Source: Albugo candida
Taxonomy: Eukaryota > Oomycota > Peronosporomycetes > Albuginales
Reading direction: 5' to 3'
Assembly: GCA_040437565.1 (NCBI GenBank)
Contig: JBDOQK010000055.1
Span: 124,001 to 188,000, forward strand
Length of the DNA stretch: 64,000 bases
In this document: one piece after another, positions 11,819 through 26,200 of the stretch
Layout of the letters: every line of letters starts with the position of its first letter
Position numbering within the stretch: position 1 is the first letter of the stretch
Made by a program: the position numbers and the translations under genes
Notes under the pieces: model-generated
Told to the model about the DNA's origin: nothing
Seen by the model: the letters and a program-made list of their open reading frames with translations, nothing else
The model's database searches: none

Positions 11819-13027
11819 CTATAATATAGCGATTTGACTTTTGTAATTTCCACGTGACGAAAGATCGGCCGCGGTCGCCTCGAGAGCAATAGCGCCATGA
11901 TTTGGTCGATTCAGTTTGGGCGTTTGGACCTTTCGCGATCGTTTGCGAATTGCAAACGCAGTCACCGCCAATATACAAACAGCCAAAATACATCCAACGA
12001 GAGCGACAGCAACGGGAGAGGAGAATACGCTTTTCAAATAGGGTGTTGATTTCCCTTCTGCTGCAAACTGAACTGATTTCGAGGTGTTAGATGCTCCATT
12101 TGGAATATTCATCAGCGAAAAATGAGGTGTGGAAGTGGGTGTCTTTATATCACTCGTTCTAAGCCTCGTGTCGACCGCTAAGGGAATATTTCCATCTACT
12201 GTGTTCTCAGGTACATTCGATACGGTTGATCCATTTTCAGATCCGATGTGCATTAGAGAAAACGGAGGAGTCGACAACGGTTCTCGCGTCCCGGAAGCAA
12301 TTGACATCAATGAAGCCGAAGGTGGTCTACTTGATTGGGTAGGAGCTTTGAACATTTGAGCTGATCGTTGAAATTGTGAATTTGTGTCTACACACGACCC
12401 AGGCGAAATCGCCACAACTCGCTGCAAAGTTTGGCCAGAAGATGATGTCATGGATACCTGCAGTTTACTCAGATCGAGTCCATTATTACTTTCAACTTTA
12501 AAGTAGTAAGCTGATCCCATTTGTTGAGCGCTGATCCCATTGATACTTAGGCTCTTAACACCTGATAATGCCTGTGAGGGTTGGATAGCTGTCCAATACG
12601 GATTGCTCCCAGGCTTCAAGCAGAGTTTCAAACTCGTGTCACTAAGTGGGCAGTCGACAAAATTCCACTGAACTTTAAGTCGACTTGGAGATGATCCTGT
12701 GATGGTTCGAAAGACAGTTGGCGATACATCGAGGTCTCCATAAGCGCATTCTGGACATCGATCTAAGATGTACACTATCTCACTACTCTTCGACGTGCAC
12801 GCTGGATCCAAGCAGGTGACTTGGGCACATCGGCCGCATTCAAGCCCATTATTCCACTGTGCGTTATTGATCGCCGCATACTTTGTGGTTGCAGCCTGTG
12901 GCCAGGTCATAAAGTTGCAGTTTCCGGACAAAGGTGAACTCAGTGAATAAGCCGTTCCATCACCGTTGAAAGCGATAATCTTCCTCGTCCCTGTGAACAG
13001 CGTCACCAATGCAAGCCGTAGTTTCAT
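11819..13027 (-). CDS. Expansin-like protein with C-terminal membrane anchor
   Basis: Expansins loosen cell walls without hydrolysis. The 402-residue, intron-less protein starts with a short signal-like hydrophobic segment (1-20). A double-psi beta-barrel domain with expansin-type cysteines follows (GDGTAYS, CGRCAQVTC, DRCPECAYGDLDVSP, WNFVDCP, about 24-130). The second beta-sandwich domain spans about 135-215 (NPYWTAIQPSQALSGVKSL). Then comes a Ser/Thr/Pro-rich linker with three SLM-x-I repeats, a hydrophobic helix at about 334-358, a basic stop-transfer (RKRSRK) and a 40-residue tail. The membrane anchor is unusual for expansins, which are normally secreted and soluble; it suggests display on the pathogen surface. 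It converges with the CIBAR-like gene, 133 bp between stops. Confidence 0.83.
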   Translation of the reverse strand: MKLRLALVTLFTGTRKIIAFNGDGTAYSLSSPLSGNCNFMTWPQAATTKYAAINNAQWNNGLECGRCAQVTCLDPACTSKSSEIVYILDRCPECAYGDLDVSPTVFRTITGSSPSRLKVQWNFVDCPLSDTSLKLCLKPGSNPYWTAIQPSQALSGVKSLSINGISAQQMGSAYYFKVESNNGLDLSKLQVSMTSSSGQTLQRVVAISPGSCVDTNSQFQRSAQMFKAPTQSSRPPSASLMSIASGTREPLSTPPFSLMHIGSENGSTVSNVPENTVDGNIPLAVDTRLRTSDIKTPTSTPHFSLMNIPNGASNTSKSVQFAAEGKSTPYLKSVFSSPVAVALVGCILAVCILAVTAFAIRKRSRKVQTPKLNRPNHGAIALEATAADLSSRGNYKSQIAIL

Positions 13028-13253
13028 AGTCGCAGACTGTTTTGCTAAAGCTAAGATGGGGGCAAATAACGAAATGATTGATGAGCAAGCTGGCAGGTAC
13101 GAAGGTTACACGAAAAGCATTTTCTGAATACTTTAAAGAAGTCGTTTCGTATCACATGACTGGAAGCACAAGCATCTCAGAAGCGTTTCGTTGTAGAAAA
13201 TTGTAACGAAACCTGTATTTTAGGCTTACAATTTTTAAATATAAGATCTTCCA

Positions 13254-13793
13254 TCAACTTTGCACGATGCCGTATAAAAATCCAGCCACAAATCCAGAAG
13301 AAGACGGAAGATTCTTCTCCATCGTTTGCAGAAATCGATTCCAGAGGATATGACAATCACGGACTGTGAAACCAGTCGACTTCCGTTTAGGATCAATGAC
13401 GTGTGCGATATCGCGCTCTACTTTTTTCCAATTGATTGAAATGTACCCTTGTGAGTGCGCAATTTGAGCTACCAGAAAGCCTCCACCGATGCTCAAAGCT
13501 GCTAATTTTCCGACATGACCAACGGCATACCCCGAACAGAATCCAAGAACACCACCAAATGATATTTCTCCGAAATGGCCAGCCATGCGTTCGACGAACT
13601 TTGACACCATATCTTCCACGATTCGATCCGAACGAGGTTCATCTTCATCGGAAGGATTTTCTTTCGCGTCATTTTGAGACTTTTGCTCACATATGGCTAT
13701 TGGGGATACAGTGTGAGGCTATGAGAGACAATCACGCTTCTTTTTACCCGTAGTGAATGAGTGGAGGAGTCCAGCACAAGTGCACAAAAGCAT
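13254..13793 (-). CDS. FUN14 domain-containing protein
   Basis: Member of the FUN14/FUNDC family, outer mitochondrial membrane proteins that act as mitophagy receptors in animals. The main exon (13696-13254) has no in-frame ATG before the conserved domain. An upstream exon 13793-13748 joins to it across a 51-nt intron (donor GTAAAA) and supplies a start, giving 162 residues, close to the usual 155. The conserved core is visible: two glycine-rich hydrophobic helices (GGVLGFCSGYAVGHVGK and AALSIGGGFLVAQIA), then GYISINWKKVERD, and a final glycine-containing helix ending in GFLYGIVQS. An acidic stretch (SDEDEPRSD) precedes the first helix. I see no clear Y-x-x-L LC3-binding motif, so a mitophagy role is not supported by sequence alone. 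Confidence 0.82.
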
Positions 13794-15779
13794 TGGATTT
13801 TTTACTGAGACAGAAAGCTGTCAATTGAATCGATAAGAAGAACGGAATGGCGAATACCTGCGGTGAATGCGTTGAATGGACGATTAAGGTGGCATCTAGA
13901 CCCGGAGTGCATGATTTTGAGACGATTTATAGCTTCATTTCGTAGTCGAAATGGATGCAGTACTATGTGAATTGATGTTAGTGATATGCGTTTGAGTTGA
14001 CTTATACGGAGACGTACTCGTAAGTAGCGAAAGACGTGCATTTGCTCTGTGCACAGACATAGTTGAGCGGCCGACAGTTGTCAAATTGTCAGAGAAGTTG
14101 GCTCAACAAGTTGACTTATAAGAACCAGTTGCTGCATCCAAATTGAGCACTCACTTTACGGATGACACGCTATATCGGGTACGAAATGGACTAAGAACAC
14201 AACGTCATGAAAGACTGATCGCTGAAAGAAGACGGAAGTATATTTCTATCAAAAGATTATTAGATCTTGTCAATGTGCGGAGCCTGTGAAGCATCTACTA
14301 TTTGAATATATAAAAGTCGAAACGGAATGAATGGAAACGATAAGAGAGAAATGCTATATAGTATTCTCAATGGTACTCTTTCTCCAGAGATTCCCCAGTC
14401 ATATCGTAAATGCAGAAGAGGTTCAAATCAGCACCTTTCAACTGGGTTGGAGACGACCCCTTTTCAATCAAAAATAGTTCCGAAATGATGAGAAGATTTA
14501 TATAGAGGTATACTCGATACAGCTGGCTATCACGAAGTCGTTGTTGCATCTACCTACCAATGTAGGAGTAGATGTAATAATGTGCCGTCGCATGCAACGA
14601 CCTAAGAAGTGTCAATCATCCGCGAATAAAGGACCCACAAATACTCGAGCTGATATTTTCAAACCTATAGTCTGTAGCATGTACATGCCAGAATAAATGC
14701 ACATTAGGCGTTCTGAAGGCAACTTACAAGAGCAAAGAACACTTTGTAGGTAGTCGACGATAGCATACGCCGATTCTCCGACCTCATGCAGTTTATCAAA
14801 GTGAATCCGAAGTAGATTCACTTGAAGGTATTGCTATGGAGTTTCCTGAATTCTTGTAAAACAATTGATGCCTACAGAACATTGACTCAAGTCTGAGATG
14901 GTGTGAGCATTGGCCATCATAGACCTCCTCGGTGCTGTATTACAACGTTGCTGCCAAGACGCCAGACACTGAAGCCAATTGAATATGCATCCAGGTAACC
15001 CATGTGTGATGTTTGAATCGGTTCCATAAGATTGCCCTTTTGCAAGCATCGAGCATGCTTTCCGAGTAGAAGGTGCTCAGCCGACATAAGACACGAGCTT
15101 GGTTGGTAGTGCCATCTTTCGGAGTGACGTGAAGCGGTAGTCTTTATTCGGTATGAATTCATCCATCTGACAGGTCTGCATACATTCGCCTGCATATTGT
15201 AGATTGAAGAAAGGAATCACCAATCCATGGAGACAGCACCCGTGAGCCCTTGTACAATCGGTCCGGTCCGTTTGTTTCTCCTTCCTTCGTACTCGGCGAC
15301 TGGAAGTATCTATGCATTCAGTCCACGTCCGGATTGTATGTGGAGCTTTATCAAAGTAGCTGAACTGATCCACAGAATCTGCATGTATGTTACTAGTGAC
15401 GTTTCTTTGGCTTACGAAATCTTGCATTGCTGCAAATACGGTTATCTTCCATTCTTCTCTTTGCCGTACGCTGCATACGAACTGCTACAAGAAAATCTGT
15501 GAATCGTTGATGATATTTTGTTCCCTACGGCGTTAAAGAAATCGTTGGTATCCGACCCGACTACTCCTCGCTACTCGTATTTGGTAAGACGGGAATAGAT
15601 ACACATCAACGAGGATTGGAGTTCCCTATTGTTATTGTGTGATGTCGTTCGCATTTTGTGGTCCTATAACAGTGATACTCTAAAAAGTCTATCTCGCGTC
15701 TGACTTGGTAGAGTTGGTGAATTCGAAGTTGATATGAACGCAAACCATGAAAAAAGAGGTATATTTTGCGACTAGTTGG
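13794..15779. other. Intergenic region, no gene recognised
   Basis: Several short frames exist on both strands but none has recognisable domains, consistent splice structure or a family-like motif. I see no RNA gene or repeat. Confidence 0.5.
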
Positions 15780-16265
15780 CTACGGACAAAGTGCCAACAA
15801 AACGATAGCTGTTAAAGTAAAGGCCCGATCTTCGTTAGGGAATTGCGACCTGACATCTCGATAGAGATTGCTCTCCGGAACGTCCCGCTGATTCTGATCA
15901 ACAAATAGAAAATGTTGCACAAAAAATGGCAGATCCCAAGCTATTTTTACTTGTTTGAAATATTTTTTGGCTATATCGTAATGCGGTTCCTTTGAAGTAC
16001 CTGTCATTCCATCGAAGATATCCTGTAGAACTTTTTTTAATTCACAGGGTTTTTGTGGGTGAGCCACTGGTTGCCAATAGCACTTGCGCAAATTTTCCTG
16101 TCTGACAGATTCGTCTTTTTCAGACTCCGACAGTTGCTTATGCTAAACTGAAGAACACCATCCATACTCGTGTATATTTCTTGGCGTTCATATCCTGTCG
16201 GCACCCCCACGACTCTGAACAATGAAGAAGATAAGACCAGTGACAAAGGATTTTCGGAAAGCCAT
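15780..16265 (-). CDS. Candidate secreted protein, unknown
   Basis: I do not recognise this protein. The ATG at 16265 opens a signal-peptide-like exon (MAFRKSFVTGLIFFIVQS). A second, well-formed exon follows an acceptor-like TTTAG at about 16146-16150 and runs to a stop at 15780, encoding about 120 residues (HKQLSESEKDESVRQENLRK at its start, then mixed charged and hydrophobic sequence). The junction is unresolved: several donors give different frames. No RxLR, LFLAK or CHxC motif is evident. Its position in a sparse region next to compact housekeeping genes fits a lineage-specific secreted protein, but that is inference. Confidence 0.4.
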
Positions 16266-18170
16266 GTGTGATGTTTATGAATGTTGCAAAATAGGAAGTG
16301 AGTAGACTTATGAGCACTGCGTCTCTCGGTATAATGCGTGTCGAAACCCCCAGCCTTATATAAAGCTGGGTCTAAGTCTTTTCTCGTCAAAACGGGTTAT
16401 AACCTGCCCCTCATGGTATCTTTCCCCTCCTTCAAGCTCCATAATGCGCTCTCTTGCAGTGACGACAGGTACGTGTATGCAACACATTTCGTCTTCCTCC
16501 TCCTGGCAGTGCTATATTGCTTATGTTGTACAGGTGGAAGTTTGAACACTTAGTTCCTAGGAACACTGAGTTCTTCATACTCCGAGTAGAGAACGCCGTC
16601 GAATTCGTGTGACTTTATGATCGGGTGCGGGGCAATACTACGGCAGGAAAATGCTCGAGACATGAGTCTAATGCTTTTTTCTGTTTTTTTCTTTTACATC
16701 GACACTGTTCAAGAGAAGTCTGTGTGAGTTATCATCAACTCTATACTCTAGCTGTGAATATTTTCAAATACAGAAACTATTGAGTATGCTTGAACCTTTT
16801 GATACAGAAAATTTGATGAATTTCTACACATTTTTACAAGTTCGGCTTTCCTAAGAGTACATTTTGATATCGTTCCGCTATGCGTGAAAAGGTTTGAGAG
16901 GAGAAAGTCAAATGGGCTATACTCCTTCCCTTGACCCATCCTTGGCTCATAATCACGCTACTTGAGGTTAAGGGGATCAGGTTGTATTCCAACATAAGGT
17001 GGCGAACACAAAGGATAAGTCGCGGTCCTTCTCGATAAGGCACCAGCTCACCGTATCGCGCACGCCGACTACTAGCAAGAATGGATAGCGACTGAAGTGA
17101 TCGTAGGCGACGATTGTATCACTGAAATGGTAGTACATGCTTAAAACGTGTTCTGGTTGCCGAGATTATATGATGCACGGCTGAGTATTGCCCAAAGTCT
17201 CTTGCCGCTTACTGTCGAAAGAGAGCTCTATCAGAACTAGATGAGGTGAGATCCTAACGGAAATGAAATTAGTACTGAGATGGTCTTCACCCAGAGGTCA
17301 TCCTACACAGCGTGATGGCGAATACCGCCATCCAAGGGGACCTGAGTAAGCCGTACAATGTTGCCGATGCCGCAGCTACAGCTCAAAAATCTATTTCATA
17401 CCTGCTCGGAGCAACCTGAAGCAGCTTTGCTTTTCACAGCAGAAAACGTTTTACAGTCATTCTATCCGGCAAGCTGTCTGTTAATTTCAGATCAATAAAT
17501 ATTACATTATTCTGACAAAAGATCCACATAAGCACCTTTCTGTAGAGAGATGAGAACGAGGGAATCAGTGGAGGAACAGCGACTTTGGGTACGCTTTATA
17601 CTAGCGCTCACTGCAGTTATTCACTACAGTAAGAATGCGTTCTTGAAGAATTTGGGCACATGTGCTCAATAGACTGATACCTCCTATTTGGTGGAGGATG
17701 TAGAAAGATCGACGCAGTACTCTGATTATACAAGCAAGTGTCTCGACTCGGCAAGGAAATAACCGTTATCCGAACGCTTCATACGGTATTACGCTCCAGC
17801 GCATGAAAGCAGCAAATACAAAAAGCTCATCGCAATTGTCCGATAATTCGTGTACCCCTCGAGCTCTTCTGTCCTATCGCATCTCGAATCATCGTGCCGA
17901 AACATTTGCCTGTATCGTAGACCTCGTACTCTCATTGCTCATCTTCAAAGCTATATATCAAACTTTCATGCTCTTCGGGCACCTGAGCATGACAGCAGAT
18001 TAAGATTGAATATAACCATCAACTACTCGTATTGCTAATAACACGATGAATTGGATGTGCATTTCCCAATATACGCTGTCACTCGTACCATATTGTTCGA
18101 ACCATTCATTACTACTCTAATGCTTACTTGACTGCTCCTTCTCCGTAAATCATTCACCGATTGTGTGCCA
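16266..18170. other. Intergenic region, no gene recognised
   Basis: No frame longer than about 75 codons with protein-like character and no RNA gene seen. At 16352-16370 a short imperfect palindrome surrounds a TATATAA box (CAGCCTTATATAAAGCTGG), with no obvious start codon placed for it. Confidence 0.5.
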
Positions 18171-19826
18171 ATGAAAAGCTACCAAATTGGACGCGATGTC
18201 ATCTTGCGATGTCACATCGCAAATGTTCGTATTTCAGGAATTTTCGCAAGTCGAATAATTCGAGATGTCTCTGAACGATGGAATATGCGTGTCGACTCGA
18301 TGCCATCGCAGTTGTGGGGTCAATACATGGCAGGAACGGCGATGCTTGGCTCTTTTTGTAAAGGGGAAGAACGAATACGATTGACACTCCGATCATCTGA
18401 TGTATCCGATTTGTATGTGGAAGCAATGGCACTTGGGGAGGTGAGTCTTCCGTGGATCGACCAACGGAAGCTCTTTATCTCACTTCTCTTTTTAAGGTTC
18501 GAGGACGCATCCTGGCCGATAAAAGTGCAGCAGTTTATGAAGTTCCAGGTAGATCACACTTTGTTCGGGTGACACGAATAGCGATTGATGCTCTCTGCGA
18601 CAGCATCGATGCAGCTGGATAAAATTCTGTATGACGCTAAAACGCCGTACACCACTTATACGAAAGCAACGGGTAATGCCGCTGAGGATTTTCAGTCTTT
18701 TTATGATCGATCCGAGCAGATACCCACCAAAGTGGCTATCACATCCGACGGAATGAACTGCTGTGGAATCACTATTCAAGAGCTTCCAGATGATCGTGCC
18801 AAAGAAATTGATGTCNNNNNNNNNNNNNNNNNNNNNNNNNNNNNNNNNNNNNNNNNNNNNNNNNNNNNNNNNNNNNNNNNNNNNNNNNNNNNNNNNNNNN
18901 NNNNNNNNNNNNNNNACATCGCAAATGTTCGTATTTCAGGAATTTTCGCAAGTCGAATAATTCGAGATGTCTCTGAACGATGGAATATGCGTGTCGACTC
19001 GATGCCATCGCAGTTGTGGGGTCAATACATGGCAGGAACGGCGATGCTTGGCTCTTTTTGTAAAGGGGAAGAACGAATACGATTGACACTCCGATCATCT
19101 GATGTATCCGATTTGTATGTGGAAGCAATGGCACTTGGGGAGGTGAGTCTTCCGTGGATCGACCAACGGAAGCTCTTTATCTCACTTCTCTTTTTAAGGT
19201 TCGAGGACGCATCCTGGCCGATAAAAGTGCAGCAGTTTATGAAGTTCCAGGTAGATCACACTTTGTTCGGGTGACACGAATAGCGATTGATGCTCTCTGC
19301 GACAGCATCGATGCAGCTGGATAAAATTCTGTATGACGCTAAAACGCCGTACACCACTTATACGAAAGCAACGGGTAATGCCGCTGAGGATTTTCAGTCT
19401 TTTTATGATCGATCCGAGCAGATACCCACCAAAGTGGCTATCACATCCGACGGAATGAACTGCTGTGGAATCACTATTCAAGAGCTTGCAGATGATCGTG
19501 CCAAAGAAATTGATGTCCAGCAATTGACACTCCAACCTCCATGCTCGTCGTTGAAAGCACCCAAAGGTTTTGTCGCGTATGTCAATACATTGCTCGATTA
19601 TGAAGCCGTTCAAGAAAATCAAATTCGTCGTATTCCGCTGGACTATTATTGTCGATGTTCTAGAAGCAAATTCGCGACGAGAATGGCACAATTGCCAACG
19701 CAAAGCATTTGGGATCTTTGGAAAACACTGCCAAAAGGAGATAATTTGTGCCTTACCTGTCAATTTTGCAATGAGAGATATTACTTTTCACGTCAACAAA
19801 TTGAAGAATTACTTGCAGAGAAATGA
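18171..19826 (+). CDS. Hsp33 redox-regulated chaperone
   Basis: Hsp33 is a holdase chaperone switched on by oxidation of a zinc-bound cysteine centre. Counting the gap overlap once, exons 18171-18440, 18497-18548 and 19306-19826 give 280 residues, the family length; introns are 56 nt (GTGAGT) and 55 nt (GTAGAT). N-terminal family features are ILRCHIANVRISGIFAS and the GTAMLGSFCKGEE segment; a DRSEQIPTKVAI segment follows. The C-terminal zinc site is complete in spacing: CRC at 223-225 and CQFC at 259-262. No clear organelle presequence is visible, so the location is open. It converges with VPS4 with only 20 bp between stop codons. Eukaryotic Hsp33 is patchy and of bacterial origin, so an organelle or transfer ancestry is likely. 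Confidence 0.93.
18214..19517. repeat. Gap-flanking contig overlap (602 bp)
   Basis: Bases 18214-18815 and 18916-19517 are the same sequence around the 100-N gap 18816-18915, with one difference I can see (CCA versus GCA codon, Pro or Ala, near 18786 / 19488). It duplicates most of the 5' half of Hsp33. Confidence 0.93.
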
Positions 19827-19846
19827 AGATAAGAGGAATGACAACC

Positions 19847-21734
<1,888 letters not shown>

Positions 21735-21941
21735 TTACTTTCGTGCGTAGCTTTTCTCAGATATACTCAGATTCAGATTGAGTCAGGTCTGAGTCGGAAT
21801 ACGTAGTAATGATTGGCTGCAAAAAAGGTATTCTCGTCGTAGATTGACTGAAATCATGAACTCGATGCTTCTGATTGAGTAAAAAAGTGTCGTGAGCTTC
21901 TTGCGATCTTGAATGGACACATACTACCGATTCAAGATCAG

Positions 21942-23227
21942 ATGCGTCATGAGGAGCATGGGGTGAGACAAGATGCAGATTCGCTACTTATAGATACGGA
22001 TGGGATCCCAACATCCATGCAACCACTGCATATCGACGCTCACACGCAAATAATGGACCGAATTGTTGCAATAGCCTGTGTCTATGGCCTTGCTTCCATT
22101 CACTCCAATATCTCTTCTCTCATAGAAAAAGACGACATACGAAACCTTGTACGATGCTTTGTCAATGTTTTAATGAATGATCAAGCTACTTGTTACCACA
22201 GAGGTAATGATACAATGTTTTTTTATCGTATTGAATCCTGAGATGGTTTGACGTTTGACAAGCGCTAGCAACTCGTGCTTTTGGATTATTGTCGATTTTT
22301 GATGCAAAATGGCGCACCAATCTATCAGTGGACACTTCGAAAATTGTGGATACAATTTTGAAGCTTATTGAAGACTGTAAATCTCGCTTTACATCACCAG
22401 TTACTCGACGAATACACGTTAATTCCTGTATAGTTATCTCATTACTGTTGCAATGTAAGGTTTTAACTTTCGCTCCATTGATGCTTACTCCTACTGAAAG
22501 CCTTGGTTTGATGCTGAAAAGATGAAAGCTCCTCCAGCCCAGTCATTCCGCTGGAGTCNNNNNNNNNNNNNNNNNNNNNNNNNNNNNNNNNNNNNNNNNN
22601 NNNNNNNNNNNNNNNNNNNNNNNNNNNNNNNNNNNNNNNNNNNNNNNNNNNNNNNNNNCATGGGGTGAGACAAGATGCAGATTCGCTACTTATAGATACG
22701 GATGGGATCCCAACATCCATGCAACCACTGCATATCGACGCTCACACGCAAATAATGGACCGAATTGTTGCAATAGCCTGTGTCTATGGCCTTGCTTCCA
22801 TTCACTCCAATATCTCTTCTCTCATAGAAAAAGACGACATACGAAACCTTGTACGATGCTTTGTCAATGTTTTAATGAATGATCAAGCTACTTGTTACCA
22901 CAGAGGTAATGATACAATGTTTTTTTATCGTATTGAATCCTGAGATGGTTTGACGTTTGACAAGCGCTAGCAACTCGTGCTTTTGGATTATTGTCGATTT
23001 TTGATGCAAAATGGCGCACCAATCTATCAGTGGACACTTCGAAAATTGTGGATACAATTTTGAAGCTTATTGAAGACTGTAAATCTCGCTTTACATCACC
23101 AGTTACTCGACGAATACACGTTAATTCCTGTATAGTTATCTCATTACTGTTGCAATGTAAGGTTTTAACTTTCGCTCCATTGATGCTTACTCCTACTGAA
23201 AGCCTTGGTTTGATGCTGAAAAGATGA
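21942..23227 (+). CDS. Unknown small protein, probably spliced
   Basis: I do not recognise this gene. Plus-strand exon-like pieces have protein-like composition: one starting at the ATG at 21942 and ending near a GTAATG donor about 22205, and a second with TSKIVDTILKLIEDCKSRFT followed, after a likely short intron, by FAPLMLTPTESLGLMLKR and a stop at 23227 (second overlap copy). Most of the gene appears twice because of the gap at 22559, so the real length is about 600 bp. It diverges from VPS4 (about 207 bp between starts) and its stop lies 46 bp before the start of the large IQ protein. Confidence 0.4.
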
Positions 23228-23260
23228 AAGCTCCTCCAGCCCAGTCATTCCGCTGGAGTC
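21957..23260. repeat. Gap-flanking contig overlap (602 bp)
   Basis: Bases 21957-22558 and 22659-23260 match exactly by eye around the 100-N gap 22559-22658. Confidence 0.93.
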
Positions 23261-23273
23261 TGATTTACTTGTA

Positions 23274-26200
23274 ATGTCAGCTAAACCCGAAGGAATGCTT
23301 GAAGGTCGACCTGACAGCATCCTGACTAACAAAGCTTTCCGCAAGAAAAGTAAGAATTTACTCCAAAAAATCACGAGGGAGAATCGAGAAACAGAGGTCG
23401 ACTCCAGTTTCTCTAAAATGCAAATTGCTGCATTTGATGCGATTTCAAAACACGATGAGCACCGAATGATACCTTACAAACTCCAGCAGGATCTTAGACA
23501 CCAAAAGAAACGGAAGATGAAGACGTTGACATCCGGTGATGAATTCTTACCAAGACCCATCCAAAAGTCGTCTGCGACTCGTGGAATCAAAACCTCAGCA
23601 CAACATACCTTCGAATGGAACCCAGATGCTGGTCGCTTATCTCCTTTACTTACATTTCACTCGAGATCTTCTCGGCAACAAACAGAGGTTGAAGATAGAA
23701 ACTCTAAATTTCTGCTGAAGAGCCTATCTTCTCTGTCCTTGTCACCACAAAAACGCCTATCAGTCATTATTTCTACGAGCAATCTCAATGAAGATGTCCA
23801 GCACTTCCAGAACTACCAAATGCGAAACTTTAAGAGCTCATTACTTCAATTCCAAGCACAGGAAGCTCAACTACGAGTTGAAAATAAAAATCTCATAAGT
23901 CGAGAGCTTTCAACCCTTCCTCTAAACTTCTTATTTAAACTTCCTGGAGGAGCAGCATATTGCCGAGTACGCTTGCAACAGGCGTTTTCTCTATGGGTTT
24001 CTTTATTTCAGCAAAGTCAGAAGAAAGTATATCTATACCATTGGAAGGACATCACGGTAAGCGTGAAGTTTCAAGAGCAGCAAAGAAATAATCGTGAAGC
24101 AGCTCTTTCAAAAATCTTACGAACTACTATCAAATTCATTTCTAAGAGACTACAGACCCAAGCACTTGTAAAATGGATAGAGGCTACCCGGTGGATGATA
24201 TGGAGCGATCGACACAATGCTTCAATTATGATATCGCGTCTATGGAGAGGTTACAATAATCGAAAAAGAATTTTGCATCTTCATCACTCACTTCAGTCGA
24301 GACGAGAGCATTTCCAAGATATACGCTTGGCTCCAACTCGTCCTCTGGTTCGCTTTAAACTCTTACCAGCGCTTCGAAACGAAGTACTTAATCTCTGGTC
24401 CGCAGTGGTAACAATACAGAAAAGAGAGCGGTTCAAAAGTCTCCAAAGGTTTGTTCGAACGCGTACGACAGCGATCATCACGATCCAAGCACATATTCGC
24501 CAATTCGAGACACAAAAACGCTATAGTAAGCTGATACGTGCATTCACAAAAACTCAGTCAATTTACCGCATGTGGACACATCGTCGAGAGTACCTCAGAC
24601 TCCGTAGATCCGCCTTGATTCTTCAAAGATCCTTTCGCTTCTACCATGCGCTTCGTATCGATCACATCTTTGCTCATTTAAAAATCCTACAGTTAGAAAA
24701 GGAATGGACAGCTTCAATTCTTCTACAAAGATTCGCGCGAGGTTTCCTTGCACGTATAATACGAATTCGACTGCAGGAAGAACTAAAGATAAGATTTATT
24801 GCGGCGTTGAAGATCCAGCGATGCTGGTACCGCCACAATGGTGAGAGTTCGACATTTGTACTGCTGTGTTGCTTACGCGAAGAAGAAGAAAGAGAAAATG
24901 CGACACGTAAAGCCACACAGAAGCTTAGGCGATGGAAATGTGCGGCAACAATACAAAGTCATTACCGCCGACATCGTCAACGAGTGCTTGATTCTGCAAC
25001 AATTCGACTGCAATGCTTTTCCCGTCAGTGGATTTCCAGAAAGATCGCGCAACAGATAAGACGAGAAATCGCAGCACAATGTCGTATAAAGAATTTCTTT
25101 CGTACTCACTACAGAAAGAGAAATGCAGCAGCACTCAAATTGCAGTTTTTTTGGTTGAAAAAGACGAAAAGAATCGGGCGTCATCTTCACGAACGCCGCG
25201 CTCGCATCGAGGAGCAAGAACGATACTTTCGTAAGATACAGGAATGTGGAAGCGTCACGCGAATTCAAGCTATGGTTCGCGGTTTCCTCGTTCGTAGACG
25301 CGCTGGTAGGATTCAAGCACTAAAGAGACTGAGACGATTTGTCGGTTACTTCTTTGCATGGAGAGCCTTTCGAAAACGAAGAATTCGATGGAAAACTGCA
25401 TTTGCAGCCTCTTTTGCTGCATCGTCTATTGAAGCTGGCTTTAAGTTGGCCACAAAAGCTCGTTTTGCGTCAAATTCACGATTTGTTATCAGAATCCAAC
25501 AGCTGTATAGGGGCTTCCAAGCACGACAGAAGCTCATCAAAGCTGCCTCTTCTGAAAGACGTAATGAGGCTGTGGTACGATCCATTCAGTCTTATTGGCG
25601 GTATGCGCGCCAATGTCGATTAGTCGCTCGAGCGATCGCGATTCGCCGCCGACAGCGATCAAATCCGGCTTCAAATCTCTGTACGGTATCGGATGTTCTT
25701 GCCTGGACTACAGAGTCCATCTCTACGTCATACAACCATGAAGATGAGCTATGTGGAATGTCTGCGTTGGAGTGGTTTTATCGTATCGGTATCCCGAAAC
25801 AAGTCACATCCGTCATTGCAAAGAACGTCTATTTCAATGAAATCGCAGGGAATGATTTTCCGAATTGTCTCCGAAAACTCGGTGCATCGGAATGCGAACG
25901 CATTTTTCGAAGTATTTTACACTCGGGCGCAAAATTTCTTCATCCAAATCAAATCAAGGAGATTATAGGTGATCTACTCGCTAGCCTCTTTGGATACATT
26001 GTCAAGCAAAAGGCCGACTTGGAGCGTCGAAATCTAAAACGAGAAAATCAGTTGCTATCAGTTTTACAGCATCGGTATCAGAGTGTGAACAATCAGCTGC
26101 AGAAAGAAGGGAAGAGGCACAATGAGATACAAAGACGGCTGGAGACAATTGACGAGGAAGCAAAAGTATTTCGTCGACTCCCAAACGCACTGAAAAAGGA

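Noticed and set aside
15227-15502. A 91-codon plus-strand frame as a secreted protein
   Set aside because: No signal peptide at its start and no supporting context; it looks like a chance frame.
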